DNA of 64,000 bases, from assembly GCA_016808115.1 (NCBI GenBank), contig JAEQBH010006415.1:1-64000 (forward strand). The letters run 5' to 3'. This DNA comes from Tetrastigma voinierianum. Taxonomy: Eukaryota; Streptophyta; Magnoliopsida; Vitales; Vitaceae. Shown here in pieces: positions 11,205 to 22,880 of this stretch (position 1 is the stretch's first letter; each line of letters begins with the position of its first letter). A model generated the notes under the pieces. That model was given only the letters and a program-made list of their open reading frames with translations, was not told the origin of the DNA and ran no database searches. A program made the position numbers and the translations under genes.

Positions 11205-12934
11205 AGGGGTCCACATACTTTGAGATCGTAAATCAATACAAAGAAAAAAGAGTGAGAAGAATTGTAGGAATGAAGCGTATGTATGTGACACAAGTAAGTT
11301 GAAAAGTTAATAGGGAATCTTGTCATAGTTTTTGGTTGGAAAAGAATTTAAAAGACAAAAATGAACATTTAGTAAAGCCAAAAAAGTGACATATTATTCA
11401 CGAGTTAATATCATTTAATATTAAAAAGAAATTAGGTTGAAAAGTCTTTCACAAAATAGTAGAGTAAGTGAATTAATAAAGAATATAAATTAAATAAATA
11501 AATATTTAAAAATCATATTTAGAAGAATTTAATTTTTATAAGTTTTGAAACTTATGAATTAAATTATTAATAGTTAGGATGTTTAAAATATTATTAGGAT
11601 TAATAGTATTGACATTATGACATTGTTAGAATTCTCAAACCTATAATTTTAGGTGAATAATTAATGATGATAGCTTTTACTTATTATGCTAGGGGTGAAA
11701 TATTCTTTCGAATTATTCGATTGGCTATTTCAAGGCTTTAGAGTACTCCTTTGAGATAAAGAATATTAATACAATTTTTGCAAAAAAAAAATATTTTATA
11801 TGTTTTTGTGTAAAGATTATCTATATAGTTTTTTTCTAAAAATATATTTATTTGGTTAGTTTTATGTAATTTGAATGAGAAAATGTTTGATTTGCTTTAT
11901 TCCTTCGATTGTTCTTAACTTGAATCAAATAAGGATTTTGCGTGAAAGTATTTTGAGAATTGTTTTGTTTATGAAAAAAAAAGTGGAATATGATGTTTGT
12001 GATTAAAATTTTTTAGATAAATATTTAACTCTGGTTAGTTTGGCCTTGTGCCAAGATAATAGTTCACCTTATTCAACCTTTGTCCTTCGGAATAATAGTT
12101 GACCTTTACATTCCTTGGTAGGCGAATGTAGTGGGTGAACCTCAGTCTCCTAAGGGTTTGGTTAGAAGTTGCTAGTACTAGTAGTGTTGAGTTACGTCCA
12201 CCTTAAAGGAACAATTTGTGGCTAAGCCACCTATTTAAGAAAAGTCCCTACATGGTTGGAGCACCATTTGATGTTGATAATGAGAAAAATATATTTAGAA
12301 ATAATTTGATTTTGGACTTTGATATGAAAGTGTTTGAATCTGAAAGTTGATATAGAATTATTTTTGGATCACATTTGATATGAAATTGACTTGAAATGGA
12401 TTTGAAAATTTTTTGAAGGAAAATTTCGAATGTTCCAACTAAAGTGATATTTCTTATTGGGGCTTTAAAGCTTCACTCGTTCGTTGACATGTTTCAAGTA
12501 CTTTTAGTTTTTGCGATGAGTGATGGCTAGATTGGGGATTTGTCATCATTAGGATTTGATTAAAAGTTTTTATGTTGGACATTGTTGAATTAATGGATTA
12601 AAAATAATTTATATGGATAGAAATTGAAAGTTACATAAGAATGTAACAATTTCCATTTTTTCATGGATTCGAAGTTGGAATTTGAGAGATTAGAATAGCT
12701 ACATTTGATTGTGTTTGATATTTGGAGATTTATAAATAATTTATTATCGATATGAAATTTTGAATTTGGAGATTTTATAAATTTAAGAAAGTTGCACGAT
12801 ACTCTAAACGGGTGTTTGGTAATTGGACACGATCGATTCTGAAATGAAGGTTTGTATTGTTTAGCACTTTAAAGCACTTTGGGCTTAGGGTGTGAAATGG
12901 CAATCATGACCCTAGACCGGGTTGAGGCGTGACA

Positions 12935-13379
12935 CTTGATTGGCAGGAATCAATTGAACTTTTCTCTTCTTTTATTGAAGGTCAAGCTACTATAATGTTT
13001 TGTTTCATTTTGAACAATCTTTTGGTAATGTAATGTTGATCACGTTTGGATTGGGCTCTTAGGAAACCTTTCTCCCTTTGATCTTAAACAAGCGTCGTGG
13101 TCTAATTAATATAATATACGTCGGGTAACTTGTCTCCACGAATAGAACAGTAATAATCAAAGGCGTCATTTGATATTGAAATAAAGCGGGCATATTGTAC
13201 GCCTTGGAATGAAAGCGGGCATATAGCCTCGATAATCTAATCTATGGGGATTCTACTGTCTACATGGTTGTCGACTTTGTAGTCTTTGATAACATTTTAA
13301 GTCATTTCCATCTCTCGAACACCTGACCCTGACACATGCTTGGGAAGCACAAAAGTCTTTTATGTGAGGCCAACATTCC
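12935..13379. other. unassigned DNA
   Basis: No coding, RNA or repeat signal that I recognise between the LTR ending at 12934 and the LTR fragment beginning near 13380. Confidence 0.5.
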
Positions 13380-13816
13380 TTCTATTTGCTTGAACAAATA
13401 AAACCCAAAGATGACTTCTCTCTTCAGTGTCTCTCTTTCACACTCTCTTTTTTCTCCACATGAGCAAATGCTCATTCAATAGACCATTTTGGTCTTATCC
13501 ACTAATGTTGGTCTAAGGCCTTGTTTGGCCTTGCATTTTTCAGTTAGTTTTTCCCATTTTTGCTCAAAAGCCCTTAATTTCTCTTCATTTGCATTTCAAA
13601 TTATCTCATTATTCTATTTTGGCATATAAACTTCTTTTCTTATGCCCTTTGGGTCATTATTTTACAATTTACCCTTTTACCCTTGATTCCTGAATTTAAT
13701 TTCCGAGTTGTTATCATTTTCACACTTAACAGTATAAATTCCGAAAAACTTCAAATTTAACAGATATTATACCCTAAACTTGTTATAAAACGATTAGGGT
13801 ATATTTAGAGTGACCA
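13380..13816 (-). repeat. LTR fragment related to the element C LTR
   Basis: The block matches the outer end of the C LTR (about 59970-60420) in the same orientation: GGCCTTGTTTGGCC, TTCTATTTTGGCAT, TACCCTAAAC, TTATAAAAC and GGGTATATTT recur in the same order. The reversed TGTTACA terminus of C is degenerate here (GAGTGACCATT). The fragment stops where the integrase relic D begins, so it probably inserted into, or deleted part of, D. Confidence 0.6.
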
Positions 13817-14995
13817 TTATGTGTGTCTAAGTGTTTGGCGTGTCGAAAGTCAAAAGGCGAACACCGGGTGCCATCGAGCTTGTTGAATCTCATTCAATTC
13901 CACAATGGAAATGGGATAATATAGCTATGGATTTTTGTATCTGGCCTCCCTTAAGAAGAGAGCATGATGCTATTTGGGTGATAATTGATAGACTCACGAA
14001 GTCGAGTCCATTTTCATTGATCCCGGATGGACTATATGGATTGACTAGTAGAGCTATATGTGGATGAGATTGTCCGATTGCATGGTGTTCCATTGTCAAT
14101 TGTGTCAGATCGAGACCTAAGATTTACATCAAGATTCTAGAATGAGTTACAGTCAGCATTGGGCACTCGTCTCAATTTCAGTACAGCTTTTCACTAGTAG
14201 ACAGATGGACAGTCCGAGAGGTTGATTCAAGTGCTCGAAGATATGCTTTGGGGATGTGTAATGGAATTTACTGGAAGTTGAGATAGGTATGTTCCGTTGA
14301 TGGAATTTTCCTATAACAACAGTTATCAATCAAGCATTGGCATGACACCATATGAGGCTCTATATGGCCAGAGATGTAGAACTCTTGTATGTTGAACAGA
14401 ATTGAATGAGCAGAAAGTGATTGGTCCAGACATAGTAAAAGATACAAAAGAGAAAGTTCAAGTTATTCGATAAAGGTTAAAATTTGCTAGTGATTGACAT
14501 AAATCATATGCTGATTTGAAAAGGAAGGACATTGAATATGAAGTGGGTGATAAAGTCACTCTAAAGTTATCCCCATGGAGGAAAGTGCTAAGATTTGGGA
14601 AGAAATGAAAGATGAGTCCGAGGTTCTTTGGCCCGTATGAGGTTTTTTGAGGAGAGCCGTCCGATGGCATATTGTTTTGCTCTCCCTACAGGGTTAGCCA
14701 AATTGCATGATGTATTTCATGTGTCTATGCTATGGAGATACAAATCAAATGAATCGCATATCCCGCCCGTGCAAGAGGTGCAAGTGCATCAAGATTATTC
14801 CTATGATGAGGAGCCAAAAGCTATATTAGCTCGAAATTAAACGGATTCTGCGAAATAAGTAAGAGTACCATTGGTAAAATTGCTTTAGCGACACCATGGT
14901 ATGGAAGAAGCAACATGGGAATCAGAAGCGACAATGAGGACTCAGTACCCACATCTTTTTTATTCAGGTATGAGTTTCGAGGACGAAATTATTTT
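13817..14995 (+). pseudogene. Tekay/Del-like integrase with chromodomain-like C-terminus (element D)
   Basis: The zinc-binding region is reduced to a remnant. The catalytic core is clear: IPQWKWDNIAMDFC at about 13900-13940 holds the first D, HDAIWVIIDRLTKS follows, the second D is in SIVSDRDLRF near 14095-14125, and the E is in DGQSERLIQ near 14205-14235. Then come YNNSYQSSIGMTPYEALYG (about 14313-14370) and RFFGPYEV near 14620. The tail reads LAKLHDVFHVSMLWRY and EEATWESEATM (about 14695-14935), the latter matching the chromodomain-like end of Tekay/Del chromovirus integrases, which steers insertion to particular chromatin. It closes FEDEIILRGGE just before the polypurine tract. Stops break it in several places, and everything upstream of integrase is missing. 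Confidence 0.8.
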
Positions 14996-15009
14996 AAGAG
15001 GGGGAGAAT
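14996..15009 (+). other. polypurine tract of element D
   Basis: AAGAGGGGGAGAAT lies immediately before the LTR start TGTAACATCCC. It overlaps the end of the integrase reading frame, as is common in Tekay-type elements. Confidence 0.8.
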
Positions 15010-15306
15010 TGTAACATCCCAAATTATACCCTAATAGTTTCATGACATGTTAAAGTAAAATGGAAGTCAAATAGTGTTTTTCGAAAATTTCCAGGTTAAG
15101 TGTGAAAAAGGATATAATCATAATTTTTAAAGAAGTACCAAGGATAAGTGGTAAAGTATCAACTTAAGGACTCAAAGAACATTAAGCTAGAAGATTGTAT
15201 GCTATTGTAGGAATTTTGATAATTAGATGTGCAAATGAAATAACCATGGAGGACTAAAATGCAAAAGATGGAAAATTAGAGCTAGAGTAATGTTTTAAAC
15301 ATGGCT

Positions 15307-15337
<31 letters not shown>

Positions 15338-15440
15338 TATATATATATGTAACCTATTATCTTTATTCATGTAACAGATAGATAGATAAGAAAAAATTCA
15401 ATTAGTATTTGAGATTCTAAGTGAATTATAAAATAGGGAA
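15010..15440 (+). repeat. start of the 3' LTR of element D
   Basis: TGTAACATCCCAAATTATAC is a typical Tekay/Del LTR start and directly follows the polypurine tract. I cannot define the right end: the sequence becomes AT-rich and unlike an LTR after the microsatellite, and the Tat-like element begins at 16440. The end given is a guess. Confidence 0.6.
15306..15348. repeat. TA microsatellite
   Basis: TA repeat with a phase break near 15331, inside the putative D LTR. Confidence 0.95.
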
Positions 15441-16439
15441 ATTTTGTTACCATAGAGAACCTTACAATTTTTTTTTTTTTTTTTATGTTATAGTAAGAGA
15501 CATACAGGTAATACTGTTGTATTTTCACTCCTATTGTCACAAATATAAAAAAATGAAGTCCAAATTTTGAATGTGTATATAAAATAGTTTGTGTTAATGA
15601 CGTCTGATTTTTTTTACCTAAATTTTACTTCTCATAAGAACCTCCTCTAGGTTTTGATTTTCAAACAATTATTTATAATTAAAATAATTAATTAATTTAG
15701 GAAACTTAACATTAATTATTTTAACTTTTATTTATTTATCAAATAAAGTCAATTTGAATTAAATTGATTATACAAATATAAAATGAGCTTACCATTTGTT
15801 TCATCCAGTGACACTTAAAAGTTAATGGAGACAAAGTTCCATTTTTCAGGAGTTTTTAGAATGGTAATGAGACTTTTATAAAAAATAAGGAAATATTCAT
15901 TTATCCATAAAAAAGCCTCTTCAATTTTACAGATAAGAATTATTTGTACTAAACGGCTTACCATTACAGTGCCTAATACCTTCAGTAGACTATATTAGTG
16001 AATGTTTAGGACTCAGATTTTGTGACAAAACAAACAAAATCTATTTACCATCATCTATTTCAATGATTTTTTCCCACAGGCATGAAAAATAAAATAAAAC
16101 TCATGATGGTCATAAAACAAACCTAAATTCTTTGGTGAATTACTTAAGTGAAAGTGATCCCATTTAGAGGATTTTCCAGAAATCAAAACAAATATGTTAA
16201 AAAAAAATTACTTTAGATGAGACATAATTGGGTTAATGTTGATTTTCTGAAATGGCAAATGGAAAGTACAGGAAGAATGAAGCAGGCTTTGAGAAAACAC
16301 CTTGATGAAACTATTTATTCCAAGTGCAGTAATTACTTGGCATAATGTTGGAGTTTGAGTGGGTTTCAACTGGAAATAACGAAAAAAGAATTAGAGAAAA
16401 ATGGGAAGAAAGAAAAAGTAGAAATGAATATAAGAATTA
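15441..16439. other. AT-rich DNA, no recognised gene
   Basis: About 1 kb with a T-run (about 15469-15484) and no open frame that reads like a known protein. It may be the rest of the D LTR or older host DNA. It forms the left flank of the Tat-like insertion. Confidence 0.4.
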
Positions 16440-17258
16440 TGTTTTATATAGGGTTCGAAAAATAAGGCTCACAGGCCACCTTAGGAGCCCAAGAAGAGAC
16501 CGACCTAACGAAACATTGAGGGCCCCGTCCTCTGAACCCGAGGAGGAACGTGCTTGTTGGGCTGTTTCTGAGGCCTTCTGTGACATTCGAGCCTTTGGTG
16601 GCCAAGAATAAAGGGCCCAGCAGGTGGCCAAGACCAAGGTGTGGGAAGTCTCAGATCTGGAAAATAGAACAGTTACTAGTGGTAATAAATATTGTTCATA
16701 GGTCCAAGCGAATCTCATGGTAGGAGGAAGAATAGTGATCGTATCAGGAATGGGATCTGATAAGGAAGGAAGGTCAAATCACAGAATAATTTGCTCTTTC
16801 ACAATAAATTCATAAATCAAATATGATGTTGACATGATTTTCCACAATCCCAATGGGAACAAATCCTAATCATAATCCAATTTGGTTGGAGCAATCATAC
16901 TAAATAAATAAGTGATTTGTCAGGGTTGAAAGTGCGCCAAAAGCAAGCCAGTACTAATGGGTCTAAGCAGTCTCTCTTGCTTCCTCAGAGAGAAAAGTGG
17001 CTTCCGACATATGGGCGACCAGAAGCCAAAAGCCCTCGCCGAAACCCTTCGTTCTTCGTTTTTGTGAAGACGACGCGGCGAAGCCCTCATGCGACCTTTA
17101 GTTCTTGTTTTGTGGGGCGTGCAGCTGACCATGCAAATAAACCTTGCAGCGATCCTACTTAAGTCCGGGCGATCTAGCATCCCATTGTCCGACCCACGGT
17201 AGCTTTGATCGGTCAGCGAAGCCAGCGCTCGGCCCGGTTCGGTTGAAAAAGGCATCAT
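16440..17258 (+). repeat. 5' LTR of the Tat-like element
   Basis: GGGTTCGAAAAATAAGGCTC at 16451 repeats at 27809, and the LTR closes with TTGAAAAAGGCATCAT at both copies. The left terminus carries a few extra bases (TGTTTTATATAGGG against TGATAGGG on the right), so the first base is approximate. Confidence 0.8.
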
Positions 17259-17261
17259 CGG

Positions 17262-18985
17262 TTGAAAGTGATGCGTAGGAGCAGCCGGTTCCTTTATAAA
17301 TATAGCGATTTCTCGATTCTGATGAAGTATCGGCCACGGAACACAAGCAGGAGCAACATTAATCCTCAGGATTCCAAGATCCGGACGCGCGAGACCAAGC
17401 GAAGCCTCAGCGTCTTAGAAACAATGCGAGGCAGCGCGGATGAGGGTGGAAGCACTCCGCCTCGCTGTCAACGTCTAACGAGGAGGTAGAACAACTCACG
17501 AGGCAATCAAGGCGACCCGGGAGGCGCGACAAACTCGAAGGGCATGACATTCCCTACTTGAGACAACACAATATCGGTACTCCCAAAATTTCAGGCGAAG
17601 CGGAATCGGTCGAGGCAGGGGCACGGACCACATCTAGTCCTGCACGGAGGAAGGCGGCGGCCCGGCAGAGCCGTCGGAGCGGAGAATTGCCATCCTCGTG
17701 AGGGCGGGGAACAATCATGGGAGCGGAGGGTTCAAGAACCTCGGCAAAGGCTTGGCACCGTGTGAAGGAGGTGTAGGTGAAGGGCGTGCTCACGACACTA
17801 TGGACACCTTGATGCAATGGCCAGGTCACCCTATACATCAGGGTACTCGGCTTCCCTTCGGCCAGGTCGAATGCCACGGGTGGGCGTTCGACGGTGCTAA
17901 AGATCCGGATTGATCATCTCCGCACTTACAAAAATCAAATGGGGCTTCATGGGTATCAAGATCCGGTCACGATCACGAAGGCTTCGCTATCGCCTTGAAG
18001 GCCCGGCCTTGGCATGGTTGATAGACTCACACACTTGTCATCAATCTCCTCATTCGAGGGGTTATCCATTGCATTTGTCTCTCACTTCATGTGACTATCA
18101 AGCGGGGCTGTAGATACGAAGTCTTGTAATCGAAACGATTCAATTCAATGCCGAGTCTCTAAAGGTCGATATGCACGGCGAAATTCGTGATCCAGCTGGT
18201 GTGGTAACAGGGTTCGGTCGAAAGATTTAATGTTTTCCATCTCCAAAATCCCCCAAACAAGCATGGCGAGTGCTCGCAAGCAGAGAAATATATTAGCGGT
18301 GAAGAGGCCCTCATATCCAAAAAGAGAGCTCTTCCATTCCACGAAGAAAAGAAATGGTCGAATGACAGTGGGACGAAGCCCGAGACAAGCGACCAAGAAG
18401 GATCTCGAAAAATGGCTTGATCTCAAGCGTGGAAACCTCGAAATCGTCGGTCCATCGCCAATCTGAAGAAGCGACGACCTTACTCGCCCCAGCACCACCC
18501 CCCTTAACAGCCTCGGTGTCACGGGTTAGCGAGTGCGAGCGAGCAATTCTGAAGTGGCCAACCCAAATGAAGTCGGACCCTGGCAAAGGGACAACTCAAG
18601 TATTGGGTTCCATAGGGACTACGGACACCGCACGGACGACTGCATACAACTCAAGAGAAATAGAGTACTTGATGCGCGCCGGATACCTCGACGCTTTATA
18701 TCCCCAATCATATCGAGTCAAGCTCGTAACCGGGTTCAGGCCCGGCCAACCACGCCTCGGCGAACGGCGACTCAACACCCGACAATCCCTGGAAATTTGA
18801 AATCCAGGTAATCTGGGAGGATTCCCAAGAGGAGGGAATCCATTTCGGCTTCGGAAGGCCCATCTACACTTAGCATTAGATCAGCGAGAGATAGCCTGAG
18901 TCGAGCGGTGTCACAAACTAGCGGCCGGCCGTCCATCACGTTCTCTGACTCAAATCTAGAGGGATGCCAACACCCTCATGACGAC
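17262..18985 (+). pseudogene. gag relic (Tat-like element)
   Basis: The leader after the LTR has only a degenerate primer-binding site (GGTTGAAAGTGATGCG at 17260). Gag is recognisable from about 17880: FDGAKDPD, then LRTYKNQMG, then KAFAIAL and GPALAW (about 17885-18020), the conserved capsid block of plant Ty3/gypsy gag. About 18,600-18,700 holds FHRDYGHRTDDCIQLK and EIEYLMRAGYL, the His/Cys motif region near the end of Tat gag. Gag would build the virus-like particle. The frame changes repeatedly, with about five shifts. Confidence 0.75.
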
Positions 18986-18989
18986 CCAC

Positions 18990-19366
18990 TGGTAGTTCGC
19001 GCAGTTGTGGCCAACTAAAGCGATTCATCGAATTTGTCGACAGGGGTTCAGCGGATATCATCTTGCACGTCGACCTTTGATAAAATGGGCATCGGAAGGG
19101 AAAAGCCCAGAACGATCGACACACCTCTACGGGGGTTCTCCGAGGAAAGAGTATTACCTCTAGGCTCAATGGTGGTACTCATTGGGAGATCCCCATGCCA
19201 GCAGCGACTCACGGCAAGATTCCTCGTCGTAGACCGCCCGTCTGCTTATAATATGTTGTTGATGGACCTCTCTCGATGCGATAAAAGCCATCCCTTCCAT
19301 CACATGATGATCAGTCATACAAGTAAGCAGGTGGGAATGGATTCGAGGAGACCAGCGGGTGGCTAG
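18990..19366 (+). pseudogene. aspartic protease relic (Tat-like element)
   Basis: VDRGSADII at about 19036-19062 is the active-site segment, followed by DKMGIGREKPR, LRGFSEERVLPLGSMVVL (about 19120-19180) and FLVVDRPSAYNMLL (about 19220-19262), the standard Tat protease order. It would mature the Gag-Pol polyprotein. One frameshift lies between the active site and the remainder. Confidence 0.8.
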
Positions 19367-19539
19367 GGAATGCTACTTAGCATCCGTGAAGTAGAAAGCG
19401 GTCGACAACATATCGTGGGCCAGGCTCGACATGCGTGACGAGGTACTCGCTCGACACGAGCCCTCGGCTGGAACCGGTATTGTTGGATGGCGATACGTTT
19501 ATCTTGCCTATGTCGGCTCTAAACTATGAAGACCTCAAA

Positions 19540-20280
19540 AACGCCTTATCCATTTTTTAAGACAAAGCGAGCGTCTTATGGAATCCAGACAGACATGGAG
19601 AACGATCTGACCAATCACCCATGGGTTGAGCGTCGGCCGTCCTTTAAGCGTCGAACAAAGGCTTAGCGCGAGAAAAGCGTGAAAAGCCATCAACGAAGAA
19701 GTCAACAAACTCCTATAGGCAAGAGCGATCAGGGAAGTAGAATACCCTGAATGGCTAGCCAATGTCGTACTCGTCAAAAAGGCAAACGGCAAGTGGCGAC
19801 TCTGCATCGACAGCGACATGATAAGCGTGCGAAGGGCGGTTTCACTGCAGGTGAATCGACCTCATCGTAGATGCCACCGTGGGCCATGAACTCCTCAGCT
19901 TTATGGATGCCTTCTCCGGCTACAACTAGATCAGTATGGACCCAGGTGATCAAGAAAAGACGTCGTTCGTCCGCGGCGAGGCTATTCTTGTCGTGTGATC
20001 GGATTCGAGGGCTCGAAAATGCGGGAGCTACATGCTCGGAGGTTGGTGAATCGGATGTTTCAGAACCAGTTAGGCACAACTATGGAAGTGTACATAGATG
20101 ACATGCTGGTAAAATCCACCTCAGCTAGGCTCCACATAGACCATGCAATAGACGTTCGAGATCTTGAGAAACTACAACATGAGCGGAACTGGCTAAGTGT
20201 GCCTTGGTGTCGTGGCGGAAATTCGCGGGTTTTCGCCGATCATACCGGAATTGAAGCAAATCCGGACAGATAAAGGCTGT
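19540..20280 (+). pseudogene. reverse transcriptase relic (Tat-like element)
   Basis: Landmarks are EYPEWLANVVLVKKANGKWR (about 19739-19800), CIDSDM, and the catalytic VYIDDMLVKS at about 20086-20115, with both aspartates present. GPWAMNSSALWMPSPATT at about 19880-19930 preserves the fingers-to-palm region out of frame with its neighbours. The polymerase is split by several frameshifts. Confidence 0.8.
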
Positions 20281-20760
20281 ACTTTCGACATGCCGCCATC
20301 AAGCATAAAGGGTTCAGCGCTGACGGGAAGGATTCTTGCCTTAAGCCGGTCGTATCGAGCAGAGTGATAAATGCTGACCTTTCTTCGAGTCTGAGAAGGC
20401 CTTTGATAGGATACGGTGCGGAAGCATTCTCAGCTTTGAAAACATATCTGAGCTCCCCTCCCATCCTGAGTGAGTCCCTCTTGAAGGAACTCCTCACCCT
20501 ATACTGGCGCGTATCAGAGACTTCTCAACTGATCTTTGTCCTCGTCGAGGAGACAAAATGAAGTCTGACATCGATTTACTATTCGCGATCCAAGCTTTGA
20601 GAGGTGCGGAGGAAAGGTACCCAAAGATGGAAAACCTAATTTTGGCCTTGGTAACCGCAACTCAGAAACTCCGCCCTTATTTCCCAGCTCACACCATAGA
20701 AGTTCCAACGGAATTCCCGATGAAGCAAGTGTTACATAAACGAAGTCTCAGGAAGAGGTG
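20281..20760 (+). pseudogene. RT-connected RNase H relic (Tat-like element)
   Basis: AFSALKTYLSSPPILSES (about 20429-20483), LYWRVSETSQLIFVLV (about 20502-20550), then ALRGAEERYPKMENL and LRPYFPAHTIEVPTE (about 20595-20715). This is the RNase H domain that directly follows RT in the Tat lineage. A single stop after EETK at about 20561 separates two otherwise open parts. Confidence 0.8.
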
Positions 20761-20889
20761 ATGAGTGGGCCGTAGAGTGACCCAGGTCGACATCGGTCTG
20801 GCCAGGCTATGATAAAGAGAGGCGAGGTCTTAAGCGGAGCTTCGTCTTGGAATTCACCTCGGTGGAACACCTTTCCCGAGCATCCAAGC

Positions 20890-21295
20890 AATGAATGACC
20901 TCCCATCTGGAAGCTCTCTGTAGATGGAGCCTCGGAAATGCGCGAGGCTGGGCGAGCCCTAATCTTGACCTCAGGGAAGGAATAGACGTGTGAGTACGCG
21001 CTGAGTCGGATTCAGGCCTCCAACAACAAGGCCGAGTATGTGGCCGTCATAGCAGGCCTCAACCTTGCTCATTCATAGGAAATTGACCCGGAATTTGGAG
21101 GTGCGGCGAGCTCGGTGGTGGTGAGACAAATAGAAGACACCTACGGGCTAAAGTGGAAGGATGATCCATGTCTCGAGGTCGAGATTTATTAAAATTCATG
21201 CAGGTTCAGGTCAAACATGTCCCTAGAGCAGAGAACTCCCGAGCCGATGCCTTGGCAAAGTTAGAAACAGCCTTACAGGAGGACCTCAGTAGATC
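20890..21295 (+). pseudogene. second (additional) RNase H-like domain (Tat-like element)
   Basis: SVDGASEM near 20922, ALILTSG near 20960, YALSRIQASNNKAEYVAVI (about 20995-21050) and AGLNLA give the acidic residues of an RNase H fold in the expected order. QVKHVPRAENSRADALAKL at about 21210-21263 is its conserved end. A second RNase H downstream of the first is a defining trait of Tat/Ogre elements and supports the lineage call. One frameshift is visible near 20985. Confidence 0.8.
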
Positions 21296-21429
21296 GACAC
21301 AGTCGAATACACAGCGGGAGAGCCCTCTGTCGATCTCTCTGACCCCGTGAGGAGTTTTGGTCAGTCACGAAACGAGTTGGATGGACCCATGGATCATACT
21401 AATGAAGCAGACGTCTACGACGACTGAAA

Positions 21430-22125
21430 GAAACGACTAAAATAAGGGCCAGTGCGCGGGTTCACTAATCATAAGGGAAGCCTATATAAGCGAGGTTTCT
21501 TCACTCTATCCTTAAATTATCAGCGGGAAAAAGCACAGAATACGTGCTGAGAGACGGACCGAGACGATTACTAGTCCTAACGGACAGGCCGAAGTCCTCA
21601 AAGGAGACATGAGCCGCTTTGAAGACCAAATTGGAAGATTTTAAGGAAAGTGGTCGTGCAGGGTGCTATGAGCTTCTGGGGACAACTTACAAAGTCGGCA
21701 ACTCGAGAAAGCCCCGTTGCCTAGCCGGCTTAACGAGCGATAGCCCTGATCGAGGTCGGATTAAAGTCCCGAGGATAAAATTAACCTTGATGGAGCATAA
21801 TGTGAGGCTCTCCGATCTAAATTTGGTTTCTCTTAGATGAAAAGCGTGACGAGTTCCTACAAAGTGAAGACTACCAAAGGAAGGCGTGAGTACTACAACG
21901 AAAGTCGGACTCGACTATATGTAGGGTGATTTGGTCTACAAAAAGCTCTTGCCCGACCAGGAAGAATCAACACATGGGAAATTGGGCCCCAGCTGGGAGG
22001 CCCCTATATCATATCTCTGGTCGTCGGACCGGGCAATTCTGAACTCTAAATGGGGAAGGGGGAAAATTTTACGACATGCACGGAATGCGAGCATCTTAGC
22101 GTTTTGCTCAGTAGAAGCCTTGGTT
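21430..22125 (+). pseudogene. integrase remnant lacking the catalytic core (Tat-like element)
   Basis: The N-terminal segment is present (GSLYKRGFFTL, about 21478-21510). By about 21570 the reading has already reached NGQAEV, the block holding the catalytic glutamate, so the zinc-binding region and the two catalytic aspartates are absent. MKTKLEDFKE, TTYKVG, IKLTLMEHNVRLSDL and GDLVYKKLLPD with HGKLGPSWEAP (about 21925-22003) complete the end of integrase. Without its core the protein could not catalyse strand transfer, so any mobility would need another element's integrase. Confidence 0.75.
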
Positions 22126-22249
22126 TGTAATCTTAAATGGAGATTTGTCAATTTTAGGTTAGCGATTCAAACATTTGCGATTATTTTGTTAAGGCGATCA
22201 CAAACAACTTCATACATACAATGCTCGAGGAAAGATTACGTAATAGAAT

Positions 22250-22870
22250 AAGACAACTCATGAGCACTGAAGGAAAAGCCTCTCCTCTTTATTCCAATCA
22301 GTTACAATCGAATTACAATCGGTGGTGTTATTGATTACATCTTGGAAGCTTCGATACGACGGTTCCTAAGAAAAATGGAAGAGACGAAGGTGGAAAGAGG
22401 GGAGAAGAAGAAAGGGATGGAAGGAGTTTGTGCGAAAAAACAAAAAAAGGGAGAATGAGATGTGGAAAAAGATGAAAAAGAAGGGGAGAAGGAGAAAGGA
22501 GAAAGGAAGAGAAAGAAGAGCAGAAAATGGAGGCGCGCAAGAAATGCACCGCCCAGGTCCCGAATGCATTCCTAGCCTGACTAGGGAATAATGACTCCCA
22601 TAAAGGGAGACTAGGGAAAAACACAGCTCACAAGCGAGAAGTCGAGCAAAACTAACCTAGAATCTTGGGTGGATTCCAGACGACCGGACTTCGGCGCTTC
22701 ATCTTGCCCGGTTGTTGGCCTTTGAAGAAGCCCAGCGAGAATATGCAAAGTATAAACTCCGCCATAATAAGCGCCATTCATAAGAGGCTGGCACTCAGTC
22801 ACCGAACGTTTCCAAATTCTCCATAAATCCCAGCATTAAAGGCGTTCGCACCTTTCGAAAATCGAAGTCA
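22250..22870 (+). other. post-pol spacer with a long purine-rich tract
   Basis: From about 22371 to 22540 the plus strand is almost entirely purine (GAAGAGACGAAGG, GGGGAGAAGAAGAAAGGG and similar). The complementary strand gives spurious Phe/Leu/Ser-rich frames. The rest of the spacer has no coding signal. Confidence 0.7.
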
Positions 22871-22880
22871 GTGGTCATCG

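Larger units (their letters stand above)
10437..12934 (+). repeat. LTR of a Ty3/gypsy-type element, solo or orphaned (about 2.5 kb)
   Basis: Starts TGTAGCACCTCGTAATTTTT and ends GTTGAGGCGTGACA, the TG...CA ends and the GGCGTGACA-type close common in plant chromovirus LTRs. The inside is AT-rich with two TA microsatellites and no coding signal. The flanking five bases (CCGGT left, CTTGA right) do not match, so no target-site duplication supports a clean solo LTR. No tRNA-binding site is visible after 12934. Confidence 0.5.

Noticed and set aside
10969..11326. Open frames rich in Ile/Tyr on the minus strand
   Set aside because: They are translations of the TA microsatellite and AT-rich LTR DNA.
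22328..22624. Phe/Leu/Ser-rich minus-strand frames
   Set aside because: They mirror the purine-rich tract on the plus strand.
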